64,000 nucleotides of DNA from Choristoneura fumiferana (lineage: Eukaryota; Arthropoda; Insecta; Lepidoptera; Tortricidae), in assembly GCF_025370935.1 (NCBI RefSeq), contig NC_133492.1, positions 14,311,123 to 14,375,122 on the forward strand, written 5' to 3'. The number at the start of each line of letters is the position of its first letter. Position 1 is the stretch's first letter. The notes under the pieces were generated by a model. It saw only the letters and a program-made list of their open reading frames with translations, was not told where the DNA came from and searched no databases. The translations under genes and the position numbers were made by a program. Below, piece by piece: positions 54,893 to 64,000 of the stretch.

Positions 54893-57800
54893 GTAAGGGT
54901 TTGTGTTATTTTCTACCTTTTTAATGCTTTTTCTATACAGTACATATGTTTCTTAAGCTCAAGTTGCTTACCGTAACTTGTTAAGACATTTTTATTGTGT
55001 TTGTTTTGTGTTTCAGGGACCACAGCCTTCATCAGGCCCTATTAAGTTTACAATAGCTGATACTTTAGAACGTATTAAAGAAGAATTTAACTTTTTACAA
55101 GCTCAATATCATACGTAAGTAGTTAATTTAAGCTATTTACACAAATATATGAAATACATGAATAAATTGCCAAAAACTAAAAACATCTTGGTACCAAGGT
55201 TACCTTTCACCAAACCATAATTTTGTAAATTTTTATGTACTTTCGCAGAAGTTGTATATAAGTTTGGGTTTCCCTTCAGTATTATTAAATCTATTTCTCC
55301 ATAGCATGCTCTCTTGAGTCTATGGACTATTCTCATAGGTGTATATAGACGGGAGGCTGGGTGGGCCGTGTCCAGCCCGTTATGGTCTAGTGCCCACGTC
55401 ATGATATTGGGCTACCGATTCAAAAATCTTTGCACAAATCCAGGCCAGGCCCCCCCTGAAAGATAACCCTAGATATGCCAATGACTATTCTTATTGGGAG
55501 TTAGTGAAATTCTTATCTCTTATGGTATGGACCTGCAATATGGTCATACAGACGGTTGTTTTACCAAAATTAGTGCAATACAGAGTGGATCTTAAATTAG
55601 TTTAAAGCCACAGAGATGAAAAACATTTGAAACATGAGAATAATATCTGTTGTTTTTTCCATTACTTAATTAAAATTATATTAATGATAGGATCTTGCTT
55701 GTGTCTGTGTTATTAATAAGGACCATTTTTTTCTTTACAGTTTGAAATTAGAATGTGAAAAGCTAGCTAGTGAGAAGACAGAAATGCAAAGGCATTATGT
55801 TATGGTAAACACTTTAACAGATCTATATTTTTTGTTTCTATTTTCATGCTTTTCCTATAACATTTTTTTTCTATTTCAGTATTATGAAATGTCCTATGGC
55901 CTTAATGTAGAAATGCATAAACAGGTGAGCATTTGATATTTATGCAATTGAATGATGACACTAGCATATTATAGGTATTTCTGCTTGGTAATATTAAAAA
56001 TATTATGTGAAACATTGATGGTTTTTCATAAGTAAAATTAATAAATTTAATCTGGAATAGCAAAGATAGAATTCAAAAGTGCCTATGAAGCGAAAAGCAA
56101 ACAAGTTTGGTCACAGAAATGCTTCTTTTACACCATCCCTGTCCGGGTGCCCCTAAATTGGGGTAATGAAGCTTTTTTCAGGAATCTGTCTGCTTCCATT
56201 ATGGTTTCACAACTTCTAACTGTCCCCAAAGTGGAAACACACTTGTATGTGGGATTTTGACAAATAATTTTGTATGGAGACAGTGAACATCAGTGGCAAA
56301 GCGTCCATAGAACCCTATTCCCATTGGTTTGCCCAATATTTACAATATAGGACTACAATACATACATGATTTGTGAAAGATACAGTGGCGTAGCTAACAA
56401 GGGGCTAGGCGGGGCAGTGCCCCGGGGCCCTCAAGCTCAGGGGGCCCTCGAAATTCTGCTTTATAGCTGATGATAAAGTTACTTAGCATTTTTAATTATA
56501 TATAATGATTTTACTTCAAAAAACCTTACCAGTTTTGATAGCAGTGGGCCCCATTTTTTTTATTTACCTAGCTACGCCACTGGAAAGATATATGCGATTT
56601 TTGCTTCGGCTTTACCACAAAAATATCTGATGCTACGTCATCGGTGAACATGCTAATATTCCGTCATAAAAGTAAATTATTTCTGCTATTCTAGAATTCC
56701 ACTTTGATAAACAAACAAACAATCATGTATAAATCTTTTAGTTCCGTGAAGTGCTTGTTTGTTGATTATGCTGGAAGAAGTAAAATTTGAAATTAACTTT
56801 TCAGTTCATTTTTCATTTTCGTCTACTTAAACTTGTTTGTCAGTGGAAGTTACTGAGATTAGGTTTGGCCAATTATATCAGTATACTTCTTTAGTCAGAA
56901 TTTTTTCTTTTTTTCAAGACGGAGATAGCCAAGAGGCTGAGTGCTATAATAGGGCAAGTACTCCCATTCCTGGCACAAGAGCACCAGCAGCAAGTGGCCG
57001 GAGCAGTGGAGAGAGCCAAGCAGGTCACTATGTCTGAACTTAACGCTATTATTGGGGTATGTTGGATTTTTTTAATTCCATACACAACAGAGCTCGGCCT
57101 CACAACTAGGTACAACTTAACATGGGTGTATGTATAGACTTAAGTTCCGCGATATGCTTTAATATGGAATAAAAAAAATTACAACAGGTGTTGATGACAT
57201 GTTATAAGAGCCAGTGTGATTTTATTTCGCTTTTATTCTTTTAGAGCTTTTAGTTATGGGAATCATGCATTTAAACTAATAAGTGTCCATCATTAAAATT
57301 GTAAGAATGTAGTTAGTCTCTTAGGCTGTGGGCGGATGGACATGGTTAAACTATAAAGGTTCCATGTAGGACTACAAAACTTTAGAAATGCGATAAGCAA
57401 ATTAACTTGCTCTTACATATACACACTGTCCATTTGTGTATACCATAACATAGCTGATCTCCTACAACAACTGCAGTTATATTACTTGAGCAAATATTAG
57501 AGCTAGAGAAGTTAAAAAAAAATGTATATATTTGTGAAATCAGGTTGTTTAAATACAAATCTTATTTTATTTTAACTTGCGTGAACTTCATTTTAGGCAA
57601 TTTTAGCTATGAACATTTTTGTTCAATTATTGATTGTTAACAATCTAAATATAAGAACATTTGTAGAGGCTTATAGGTTGTTCCGTCAATCTTACTATTT
57701 ATTACCGGTTTTGTTTTTGTAAGAATTGTTTAGTTAGTCTATTTAATTATTTATATTTCTTATATCTTAATGTTAACGTTTCCACAGCAACAGCAACAGC

Positions 57801-60800
57801 AAGGTCTCCAGCAACTTCTTGTAAGTCCATCATTACTGGTACATGTGTATTGTGATTAACATTATATTCTCCACCATGATTGTGTTGTCAGCAATGTAAC
57901 ATCTGAATTATGTGAGGTGTGGCCATGTTGCAGAACTTCATTGGAACTAATTTCTAACACCTCTAACAATTTCGTGGCTGTCTTATTAAATATGCAGTAT
58001 TTGTAATTTGCTGATTGATGACAAAATTAAGCTGATGGGCACTGATTCGCGCAGTCATCAAAGTCAATATCCATGGTCAGCTTGCTGAATAAAAAAATTA
58101 AATAAATATAATCGTTAGTACATTATTCTCTTAAAAGCTATGTTAATAATAAATGCAATTTAAAAAAAACTGCCTTCCTCAGAGGCAGCTGGCTGGCAGA
58201 TGTGCTTTTACCCAATGGAATTTCTATGGATTACTTAGAGGCACTGGATATTGAAGACACTGAGAATCACGGCCCAGGTCAAGCTTGAAAGTTTTTGCTG
58301 GTTATAACATCTATCCACAAACGAAGACGCGACCCCTCAACATTTTATGAAGGTTCTGCGTAGTTCGTAGCGTAGCACTCGTCCGTAGTTGCTGTCGGTA
58401 CCGTCAGTCACGCACACAGACAACTTGTGCTTACAAGGTAAGAGTACGAGCTTTGCACACTGATAAATTACTACAGAGGGGTACGTCTTCGTGAGTGAAC
58501 AAATATATTCTCTATCAATCTAAAGAGCACCTTCATGACAGACCTCACATATCAGTGGTCCAACCACAGAAATCTAAATAGGTACATAAGTAGGCAGCTG
58601 ACGTGGAATAAACGCAAGGTACTGTCTTTCCAGAAGATATATTCTATTTGCATGCATGCACTGAAAATAACAAATTTTTATAGTCAGTGATATTAATTTC
58701 GTTACTTTCCAACGGAGCCCCATATTCGTTGGTATTCGTTCAGGAAAGACAGAGAGACCGATAGAGATTTCTATTACCTATTATTTAGATTTCTGTGTTC
58801 AGCTACGAGCATTCTTCATTCATTATTGCACTGTAAAGCTAGAACGAGTAGCAATTATTGTCTCACCTGTACCGGTAGACCAGATGCCTTACATAAAGGA
58901 TACGGAGTCGTACTTTTACGGCCCGGCCACGCTTAGAGTGCCCTCACACATGCGTTCGTGCGTTGTCGTATGGACGGAGTCCACAGCGTCAACTCAACTT
59001 TCACTAAGCAGCGCCGGAACGTCATAGTCATAGTCTTAAACAAAATAAAGCGCCATTGACGTTGCGTTATCAAGCTATAAAAAAGCCGTGGTGGCCTAGT
59101 GGTTTGACCTATCGCCTCTCAAACAGAGGGTCGTGGGTTCAAACCCCGGCTCGCACCTCTGAGTTTTTCGAAATTCATGTGCGGAATTACATTTGAAATT
59201 TATCACGAGCTTTGCGGTGAAGGAAAACATCGTAAGGAAACCTGCACAAACCTGCGAAGCAATTCTATGGTGCGTGTGAAGTTCCCAATCCTCACCGGGC
59301 CCGCGAGGGAACTATGGCCCAAGCCCTCTTGTTCTGAGAGGAGGCCTGTGCCCAGCAGTGGGACGTATATAGGCTGGGATGATGATCAAGCTATATATAA
59401 GCTGAATTTGTGGCGCCGTTGCGGGACTGAAAACGGACCGTGGAGACGACAACTCTCGAACGACACTAAAGTAAAGCCAACGAGACGAGATAAATTATGT
59501 CACGAGACAGAAAAGGAGCGTGATAGTAATAATGACGTATCAGACAAAGATGAAGTATAATATCTCGTCTCGTTGGCTTTGCTTTAGTGTCCTTACGCGT
59601 GACGGCGGAAGTTTTTTGTGATCGTGCAGTGACTACGCTTATACAGCGTGCATTTTTGATACTACCTCAAACTGTAACCACACGAAGATTTAAGTGCTGT
59701 GAACCGATATCAAAACAAATTGTTAATTTAGAATAGCGTAATTCATTTTTGAAATATTTTCGAGCAGCAATGTAATGCGTACAATAATTTGATACGAGAG
59801 AGAACCGTTCTGTGACAGCTGTCACGACAAAAAGTGCGAAGTTTTGAATAAAAACAAAGTGGTATCACGTAGTGATACATTGCGTACTAATTAATTTTGT
59901 AAGGAAAATAATAAGTTTAATTTTAAAGTAATATATTACTAAAGTATATTAATAAAGTTTGAGGTAGTATCAAAAATACACGCTCATATCAAATATACAT
60001 ATACTTGGTTTGGATGGGTAGTATTTAACTAAATGCAAACAAAACAACGTCAATTAGTATCTTAAATATTGAAATTCTCCCATTAAACTATCTAAACTGT
60101 ACTGAAATACACTAGTCTAGTTTGTATTACAATGATAGACAAGTAAAATGTTTAAAATACTTGAATGTACCAAATCTGGCAGCTGAAGTTTGTTTACATT
60201 TAGTTAAAGACCTATCCAAACCAAGTATAGATAGGTGTTTCGATTAGCGGGATCGTTTTTCTATCTCCGTACCCAAAGGGTGCTAACGGGACCCTATTAC
60301 CTACTGAGACTCCGCTGTCTGTCCGTGCGTCTGTCACAGGCACAGGGCTTTATCTCTTGAGTCGTAATAGCTAGACACACTTGAAATTTTCACAGATTAT
60401 GTATTACCGTGGCCGCTATAACCACAAATACTAAAAATAAAATAAAGTTAAAAATTAACGGGAATCGCCATACAAGAAATGGAGGTACGGAACCCTTCAT
60501 GTACGAGTCCAATTCGCATTTGACCGTTTTTTTGTTATTGTTACGCATGTCAGATTTTTTTAATCATTATTGTCTAATTTTCTTATTTTTAAGCCATGTT
60601 GTTTTAGATGTCTATCCCTTTGAGCAGGCACTAAACTAAAATTCATGTTAAATTGCCGGCTTTTTTAATTGTTTATAGCATGTTTAACAGTATTTAACAC
60701 CAAGATAAATATTACCTTCACAATCGATTTAATAGCCTTAGTTATTAGGTGAATTTTACAACGTTAATTTAGTTAGAACCCAGCCTGTCCTATTTAGTTT

Positions 60801-63793
60801 TTTTATATTGTTACTTGTTTACTATGTAATTTAAATCGTATCGAAGTCGAACCGCAAATAAAATATTATTAAGCATGACAAATGACATTATGCGATTTGT
60901 GATGTTGATCTATCATTGTTTGTGTAACATTATACTTATTTGATGCACTTAAAAATGTAGTTTAAGTGCTTGTTTTCACCATTACATTGGTTCGTTCACG
61001 AATTAACATATTAAACCATTTTACAGTACCGACCCGGCCATAAAGTTATCGGTCTTTGGAAAGAGACTAGCGTAGCGACTCGGTTAATTTCGGCTTCGTA
61101 GAGCGTTGTCACACACTACTTATGTGACGTTTGTCAGTCGTACAGGTGCAATAGAGTACGGACGCATAGATGAAAATATATAATAAAGAGTTGTTGAAAC
61201 CCTTCAAAACTTTAAATTGTTGTACGATGGCATCTTTAGAAAAAAGAGAGAACTATCCTTTTTCTAGTACAGCTCTCTATAGATATCTGAAGTTTACTTG
61301 TCATTCATTTGACGTAAACTAATTAAGTCCATAAAGGTGCAGTATTTATTTGATATAAAACGCCACAATAAATACGATGATTGATGGACGGTCGCCAGTG
61401 TTCGGAAATCGTCGTGAACAGCCAATTGTCTCTTTCCGAAGTCCGACGTGCAATCTTTATCGTGTACCATCAGGAAGTGGGTTTAAACCCTACCTAAAGA
61501 ACTAGTTGACAGACACGTCTATTGGCATTATTCATTTATCAGGGTATTTCTAAAAACCTGTAGATAGGTATTTATTCATTTACCTCAAAAGCGAATTTTG
61601 TTTTTGAGTGAACTTTATGAACATTATTTCAAGGGTCAATTTTGTTGACGTTTTGATTTGAGATACGAGATTTTATCTAAGTAGTGACGATATGTATTTA
61701 CAGTTTTTTTTTGTAACATAGAGTATAATTAGGCTCTTATATTATCCACCAAAACTGTGCGAGGTAATTAAGCGGTAGGCTAGGAAAAAATGCACGTGGC
61801 ATAGCTACGCTGACCAAGACTAGGAAGCTTAGTCTTGACTTTTTTCTCACGCCTTTTGCCTTAGATTTACCTATTAAATGTATCTATCTGCCTTGCGAGG
61901 CGTTTTGCCCAGTCTCTAGTCTAGGATATTTGACGCCAATCAATTGAAATACTTTTTTACGTGCTGCCAAATGCTATATAAAACTCAATTTTATATTTTT
62001 AAGTGGTAATACTGATCTGTGGCGTCACTTAGCCAGCTCAAATTACTATTTACCTATTTCAAAGCTTAATTGATTATTACCCAAATTTCCGGGTGAAATT
62101 TATATTAGTTTTTTATTAGAGCTCTGTCTTACAGCCTTATCAGTTGTCACACTGGCGATTTGCGGGCGAGTTAAAAGCGAAGCGAGCGTGCACCGCAGTC
62201 GCTGCGACTGCGCAACACTTACGCTGTGAGCGCTTAACGATTAGCCCGCGAGCGCGCTGCGAGTTAGCTGCGTAGAGCGTCGAGGAAGCCTCGCAGCCCC
62301 TTAAGCAGCGTTTCCACCAGAGATGTGCGAGGATGTGTTGCGAGGACTATGTTTTTCATTAACCAATAGAAACGCTTCATTTACCTCGCCTCGCTCCGCT
62401 CAGCTGTTTTCACCAGAGATGTGCTGTGTGAGGATGTGTAAATGAAGCGTTTCTATTGGTTAATGAAAAACACATCCCTCGCAACACATCCTTGCACATT
62501 ATTGGTGGAAACGCTGCTTAAAGCGTTGCACGCTCCCAGCGAATGCGTTGCGCGCTCGCTTCGCTTTTAACTCGCCCGCAAATCGCCAGTGTGATAAGTC
62601 TATCAAACTTAAAACACACAGAGAGCGGTGGCGGGGCGATTACCGGTTGTAATATTCGAGCTAACGATTATTTCCCGCGTGGTATTCTGTGTGCCCTCTT
62701 TCACGTTACTTCGAATATTACAACCGGCACCGCCTACGCACTGCTCCTCCTCCGGCGTCAGTGTGCTTCTACCTTTAGAATTGTCGTATAATGTTGTAAC
62801 TATGTAACTACGTTCGGCCCCGGCAACTCAAACTAGAAAAGGAACGGGAAGTAAAAAGTCACAGACGTGTCACTGGGGCTGATTATGTTAACAGAGACGG
62901 AGAGCTATAAGAGGGTGGGTTGGTTCCAGCAGCAGATCCACGCGTCGGCGGGTCTGCCGCACGGCGTGGGCGCGGCGGGCGCGCTGCTCGGCGCCGGCGG
63001 GCTGCTGTTCGCGCCCGGCGCCGCGCCGCCGCCGCACCTGCCCCCGCCCCCGCCGCACCACAAGGTACTCTACTCTACTATAGAGGCCCTATACTATACA
63101 GTGCTCCCAAACTATGGGACATGAAGTGGAGGTATCTTAATTGTAGATAGGATATTTGTGCTAGAATGGAGATCTTATTTTATTTGTAATAGTAAGTAAT
63201 ATTGCAGTCACAGATTTTCTAAAAATGACTTCAGTCTGAAACTAACCTAACCACAAAAATTTCATTCGTAATAGAAGCTTTTTTTGCTGACTATACTTTT
63301 TGTTGACTCTACTTGCATTGTTACCCAAACTACATTTGCATACCACATTTCAAGTCAATGCTATTAACCGTTGAAGAGTTCCGTCCTGCGGAGACGATCC
63401 TGGCTGGACTACCAGGATGTCACTACTAGATTATTGTATTGTCACGTGATTTACATAAGTATGCCAAATTTCAAGTCAATCCGGAAGTTGGTCGAATTTA
63501 ACTTGCAAGATTTAGATTTGACAGACAGATAACGGGACAGGTGAAACAAAATAAAAGCTTGTAAAAACACTCCGTGTTTTGATGGTTACCAGTAACATTG
63601 GACGCTTAAGATATCCTGACCTGATATAAACTTCCACGGTAGGCCGCCTCAGTTGTTTTAAGGGAGGTACTTGTCGCAGGTGGAGCTGCCGCCGCCGGCG
63701 GACATAAAGCCGGCCGTGCTGCCGGGCGGGCCGCCGCCGCTGCCCGGCCAGCCGCGCGACGACGAACGCCTCGCCAACTCCAGGATACAAAGG
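54857..63793 (+). CDS. gro: Groucho/TLE transcriptional co-repressor, exons 1-8 (5' part)
   Basis: Nuclear co-repressor recruited by Hairy/E(spl), Engrailed, Tcf and other factors. Joined CDS: 54857-54892, 55017-55114, 55741-55804, 55880-55924, 56919-57056, 57788-57820, 62930-63064, 63680-63793. This totals 663 nt, 221 codons, all phases consistent. The protein starts MYPAPTRHPAAAGPQPSS, then GPIKFTIADTLERIKEEFNF, LKLECEKLASEKTEMQRHYV, YYEMSYGLNVEMHKQTEIAK and QQQVAGAVERAKQVTMSELN. This is the Q tetramerisation domain, nearly invariant in animals. Exons 7-8 are Gly/Ala/Pro-rich, the GP region. The CcN, SP and WD40 parts must lie past the right edge. An in-frame TAA 15 codons upstream supports the ATG. 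Confidence 0.97.
55017..55114 (+). CDS. gro: groucho exon 2
   Basis: Residues 13-45, GPQPSSGPIKFTIADTLERI and onward to LQAQYH. Acceptor TTTCAG, donor GTAAGT. Start of the Q domain coiled helices. Confidence 0.97.
55741..55804 (+). CDS. gro: groucho exon 3
   Basis: Residues 45-66, LKLECEKLASEKTEMQRHYV then Met. Acceptor TTTACAG, donor GTAAAC. Q-domain helix. Confidence 0.97.
55880..55924 (+). CDS. gro: groucho exon 4
   Basis: A 45-nt exon encoding YYEMSYGLNVEMHKQ, identical in pattern to fly and vertebrate Groucho/TLE. Acceptor TTTCAG, donor GTGAGC. Confidence 0.97.
56383..56582 (-). mobile_element. hAT-type MITE with 8-bp target duplication
   Basis: Reverse-orientation sister of the copy at 18090, 200 bp, flanked by GAAAGATA at 56375-56382 and 56583-56590. 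It sits in the groucho intron between exons 4 and 5. Confidence 0.94.
56919..57056 (+). CDS. gro: groucho exon 5
   Basis: Residues 82-127, TEIAKRLSAIIGQVLPFLAQ through HQQQVAGAVERAKQVTMSEL and NAIIG. Acceptor TTCAAG, donor GTATGT. Core of the tetramerisation domain. Confidence 0.97.
57788..57820 (+). CDS. gro: groucho exon 6, glutamine-rich micro-exon
   Basis: A 33-nt in-frame exon, QQQQQGLQQLL, with acceptor TTTCCACAG and donor GTAAGT. Phase 0 at both ends means it could be skipped without a frameshift, giving IIG directly followed by QQIHA as in Drosophila Groucho. Inclusion is inferred from the strong splice sites, and alternative use is possible. Confidence 0.8.
58565..58797. repeat. Inverted repeat element (CACAGAAATCTAAATA ends)
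   Basis: CACAGAAATCTAAATAGGTA is mirrored by TACCTATTATTTAGATTTCT then GTG. 233 bp, no coding content seen. Confidence 0.7.
59080..59384 (+). mobile_element. Complete tRNA-derived SINE (family 1) with 11-bp target duplication
   Basis: Same structure as the copy at 19038, nearly identical over 300 bp. Flanking direct repeats ATCAAGCTATA at 59069-59079 and 59385-59395 mark a recent target-primed insertion in groucho intron 6. The 127-residue open frame inside is fortuitous. Confidence 0.93.
59462..59591. mobile_element. 130-bp MITE with 31-bp terminal inverted repeats
   Basis: GACACTAAAGTAAAGCCAAC then GAGACGAGATA, with inverse ending GCTTTAGTGTC. One mismatch. Confidence 0.87.
59645..59984. 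mobile_element. TIR element (AGCGTGYATTTTTGATACT ends)
   Basis: ATTTTTGATACTACCTCAAA and inverse TTTGAGGTAGTATCAAAAAT, with AGCGTG/CACGCT outermost. 340 bp, AT-rich interior with no gene. Confidence 0.84.
60000..60229. mobile_element. Mariner-like MITE with about 44-bp TIRs
   Basis: TATACTTGGTTTGGATGGGT and inverse ATCCAAACCAAGTATA, with inner ACTAAATGCAAACAAA arms. Outermost TA on each side fits a TA target site. Confidence 0.84.
60255..60540 (-). repeat. Dispersed repeat R2, diverged
   Basis: TCCGTACCCAAAGGGTGCTA, CTGAGACTCCGCTGTCTGTC, and AATTCGCATTTGACCGTTTT. The 76-residue open frame inside is not a gene. Confidence 0.72.
62148..62593. mobile_element. TIR element hosting the family B insertion
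   Basis: Ends read CACACTGGCGATTTGCGGGC then GAGTTAAAAGCGAAGCGAGC, and the exact inverse at the right, about 41 bp of terminal inverted repeat. Without the nested element it would be about 230 bp. No coding capacity. Confidence 0.85.
62305..62517. mobile_element. Complete foldback MITE, family B, flanked by TTAA
   Basis: Symmetric ends GCAGCGTTTCCACCA and TGGTGGAAACGCTGC lie directly against TTAA on both sides (62301-62304, 62518-62521), the target used by piggyBac-type transposases. Inserted inside the larger inverted-repeat element 62148-62593. Confidence 0.85.
62930..63064 (+). CDS. gro: groucho exon 7, start of Gly/Pro-rich region
   Basis: Residues 139-183: QQIHASAGLPHGVGAAGALL, then Gly/Leu/Ala and a PPPHLPPPPPHH tail. 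The QQIHA start matches Drosophila. The acceptor GGTTCCAG has a weak pyrimidine tract and could also be used one CAG later. The exon is about 80% GC in an AT-rich intron. Donor GTACTC is weak. Confidence 0.88.
63680..63793 (+). CDS. gro: groucho exon 8
   Basis: Residues 184-221: VELPPPADIKPAVLPGGPPP, then GQPRDDERLANSRIQR. The DIKP and ERLxNS words match Groucho family members in this region. Acceptor TCGCAG, donor GTAATG. The gene continues past the window. Confidence 0.87.
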
Positions 63794-64000
63794 GTAATGC
63801 AGAACGTGGTTATGACTTCGGTTACACGCTCACTCTGGCGTCAGTTCAGTCCATTATTCTCGTTTCTTTGTTATTCAAAATAGATTGCCGAAACCTTTAA
63901 TTTTCATCAAATCACGACAGATAAATGTGGATGGGGAAAGCCCCATTAAAGACACGATAATGTTCTCGTCATTCTGACCAGAATGATGGACTGAACTTAC

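Larger units (their letters stand above)
57821..62929. other. groucho intron 6, packed with mobile elements
   Basis: 5.1 kb intron holding a SINE, at least five TIR elements and repeat R2. 60.6-62.1 kb is plain AT-rich sequence. The 62620-62750 stretch has an inverted pair (ACCGGTTGTAATATTCGA and TCGAATATTACAACCGG). Confidence 0.75.

Noticed and set aside
59177..59560. A 127-codon open frame, the longest in that intron, and a similar 130-codon frame at 19055-19447
   Set aside because: Both lie inside copies of the same tRNA-derived SINE and read through its conserved non-coding body.
62920..63150. Ala/Arg-rich open frame overlapping groucho exon 7
   Set aside because: Shadow frame of a GC-rich exon. 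The other frame matches Groucho and has correct splice phases.

Overview
This is a 64 kb piece of an AT-rich insect genome, almost certainly from a moth or butterfly. There are no bacterial-style dense genes. Two long multi-exon genes are embedded in introns and spacers packed with short repeats typical of Lepidoptera: tRNA-derived SINEs, 5'-truncated RTE-type LINEs, Helitron-like ends and many foldback MITEs. Every gene model below comes from reading conserved protein blocks together with GT/AG splice sites and codon phase. In both genes the phases close exactly across all exons.

Region 1 (99-29852, minus strand) is a sodium-dependent cation-chloride cotransporter of the SLC12 family (NKCC/NCC group). 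Fifteen exons give 878 codons with no stop. The chain runs from an ATG with an upstream in-frame stop, through an RFTV kinase-docking motif and the transmembrane domain, into the cytoplasmic C-terminal domain. The last C-terminal exons, probably under 200 residues, lie beyond the left edge. A transmembrane residue that contacts potassium in vertebrate NKCC1 (Tyr) is Asn here, so K+ coupling may differ. A decayed partial copy of one exon lies just downstream of that exon.

Region 2 (about 29.9-54.7 kb) has no convincing protein gene. It holds repeats, MITEs, an RTE remnant, and a few short GC-rich islands that contrast with the AT-rich surroundings. One of these (about 44.1-44.4 kb) could be a distal promoter and non-coding first exon for the cotransporter, because its minus strand carries a good splice donor and the cotransporter's first coding exon is preceded by a splice acceptor.

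Region 3 (54857-63793, plus strand) is the 5' part of groucho, the TLE-family transcriptional co-repressor. Eight exons (221 codons) encode the N-terminal tetramerisation Q domain and the start of the Gly/Pro-rich region. The WD40 propeller lies off the right edge. The two genes are divergently transcribed and separated by about 25 kb. They have no obvious shared pathway: one moves ions across membranes, the other works in the nucleus.

The mobile-element layer is the most unusual part. It includes eight copies of one near-palindromic foldback family, two hAT-type MITEs with intact 8-bp target duplications, SINEs with intact 11-bp duplications whose tails match the local RTE LINE, a TTAA-flanked element nested inside another inverted-repeat element, and a 130-bp almost perfect palindrome whose arm recurs beside tRNA-like sequences elsewhere.
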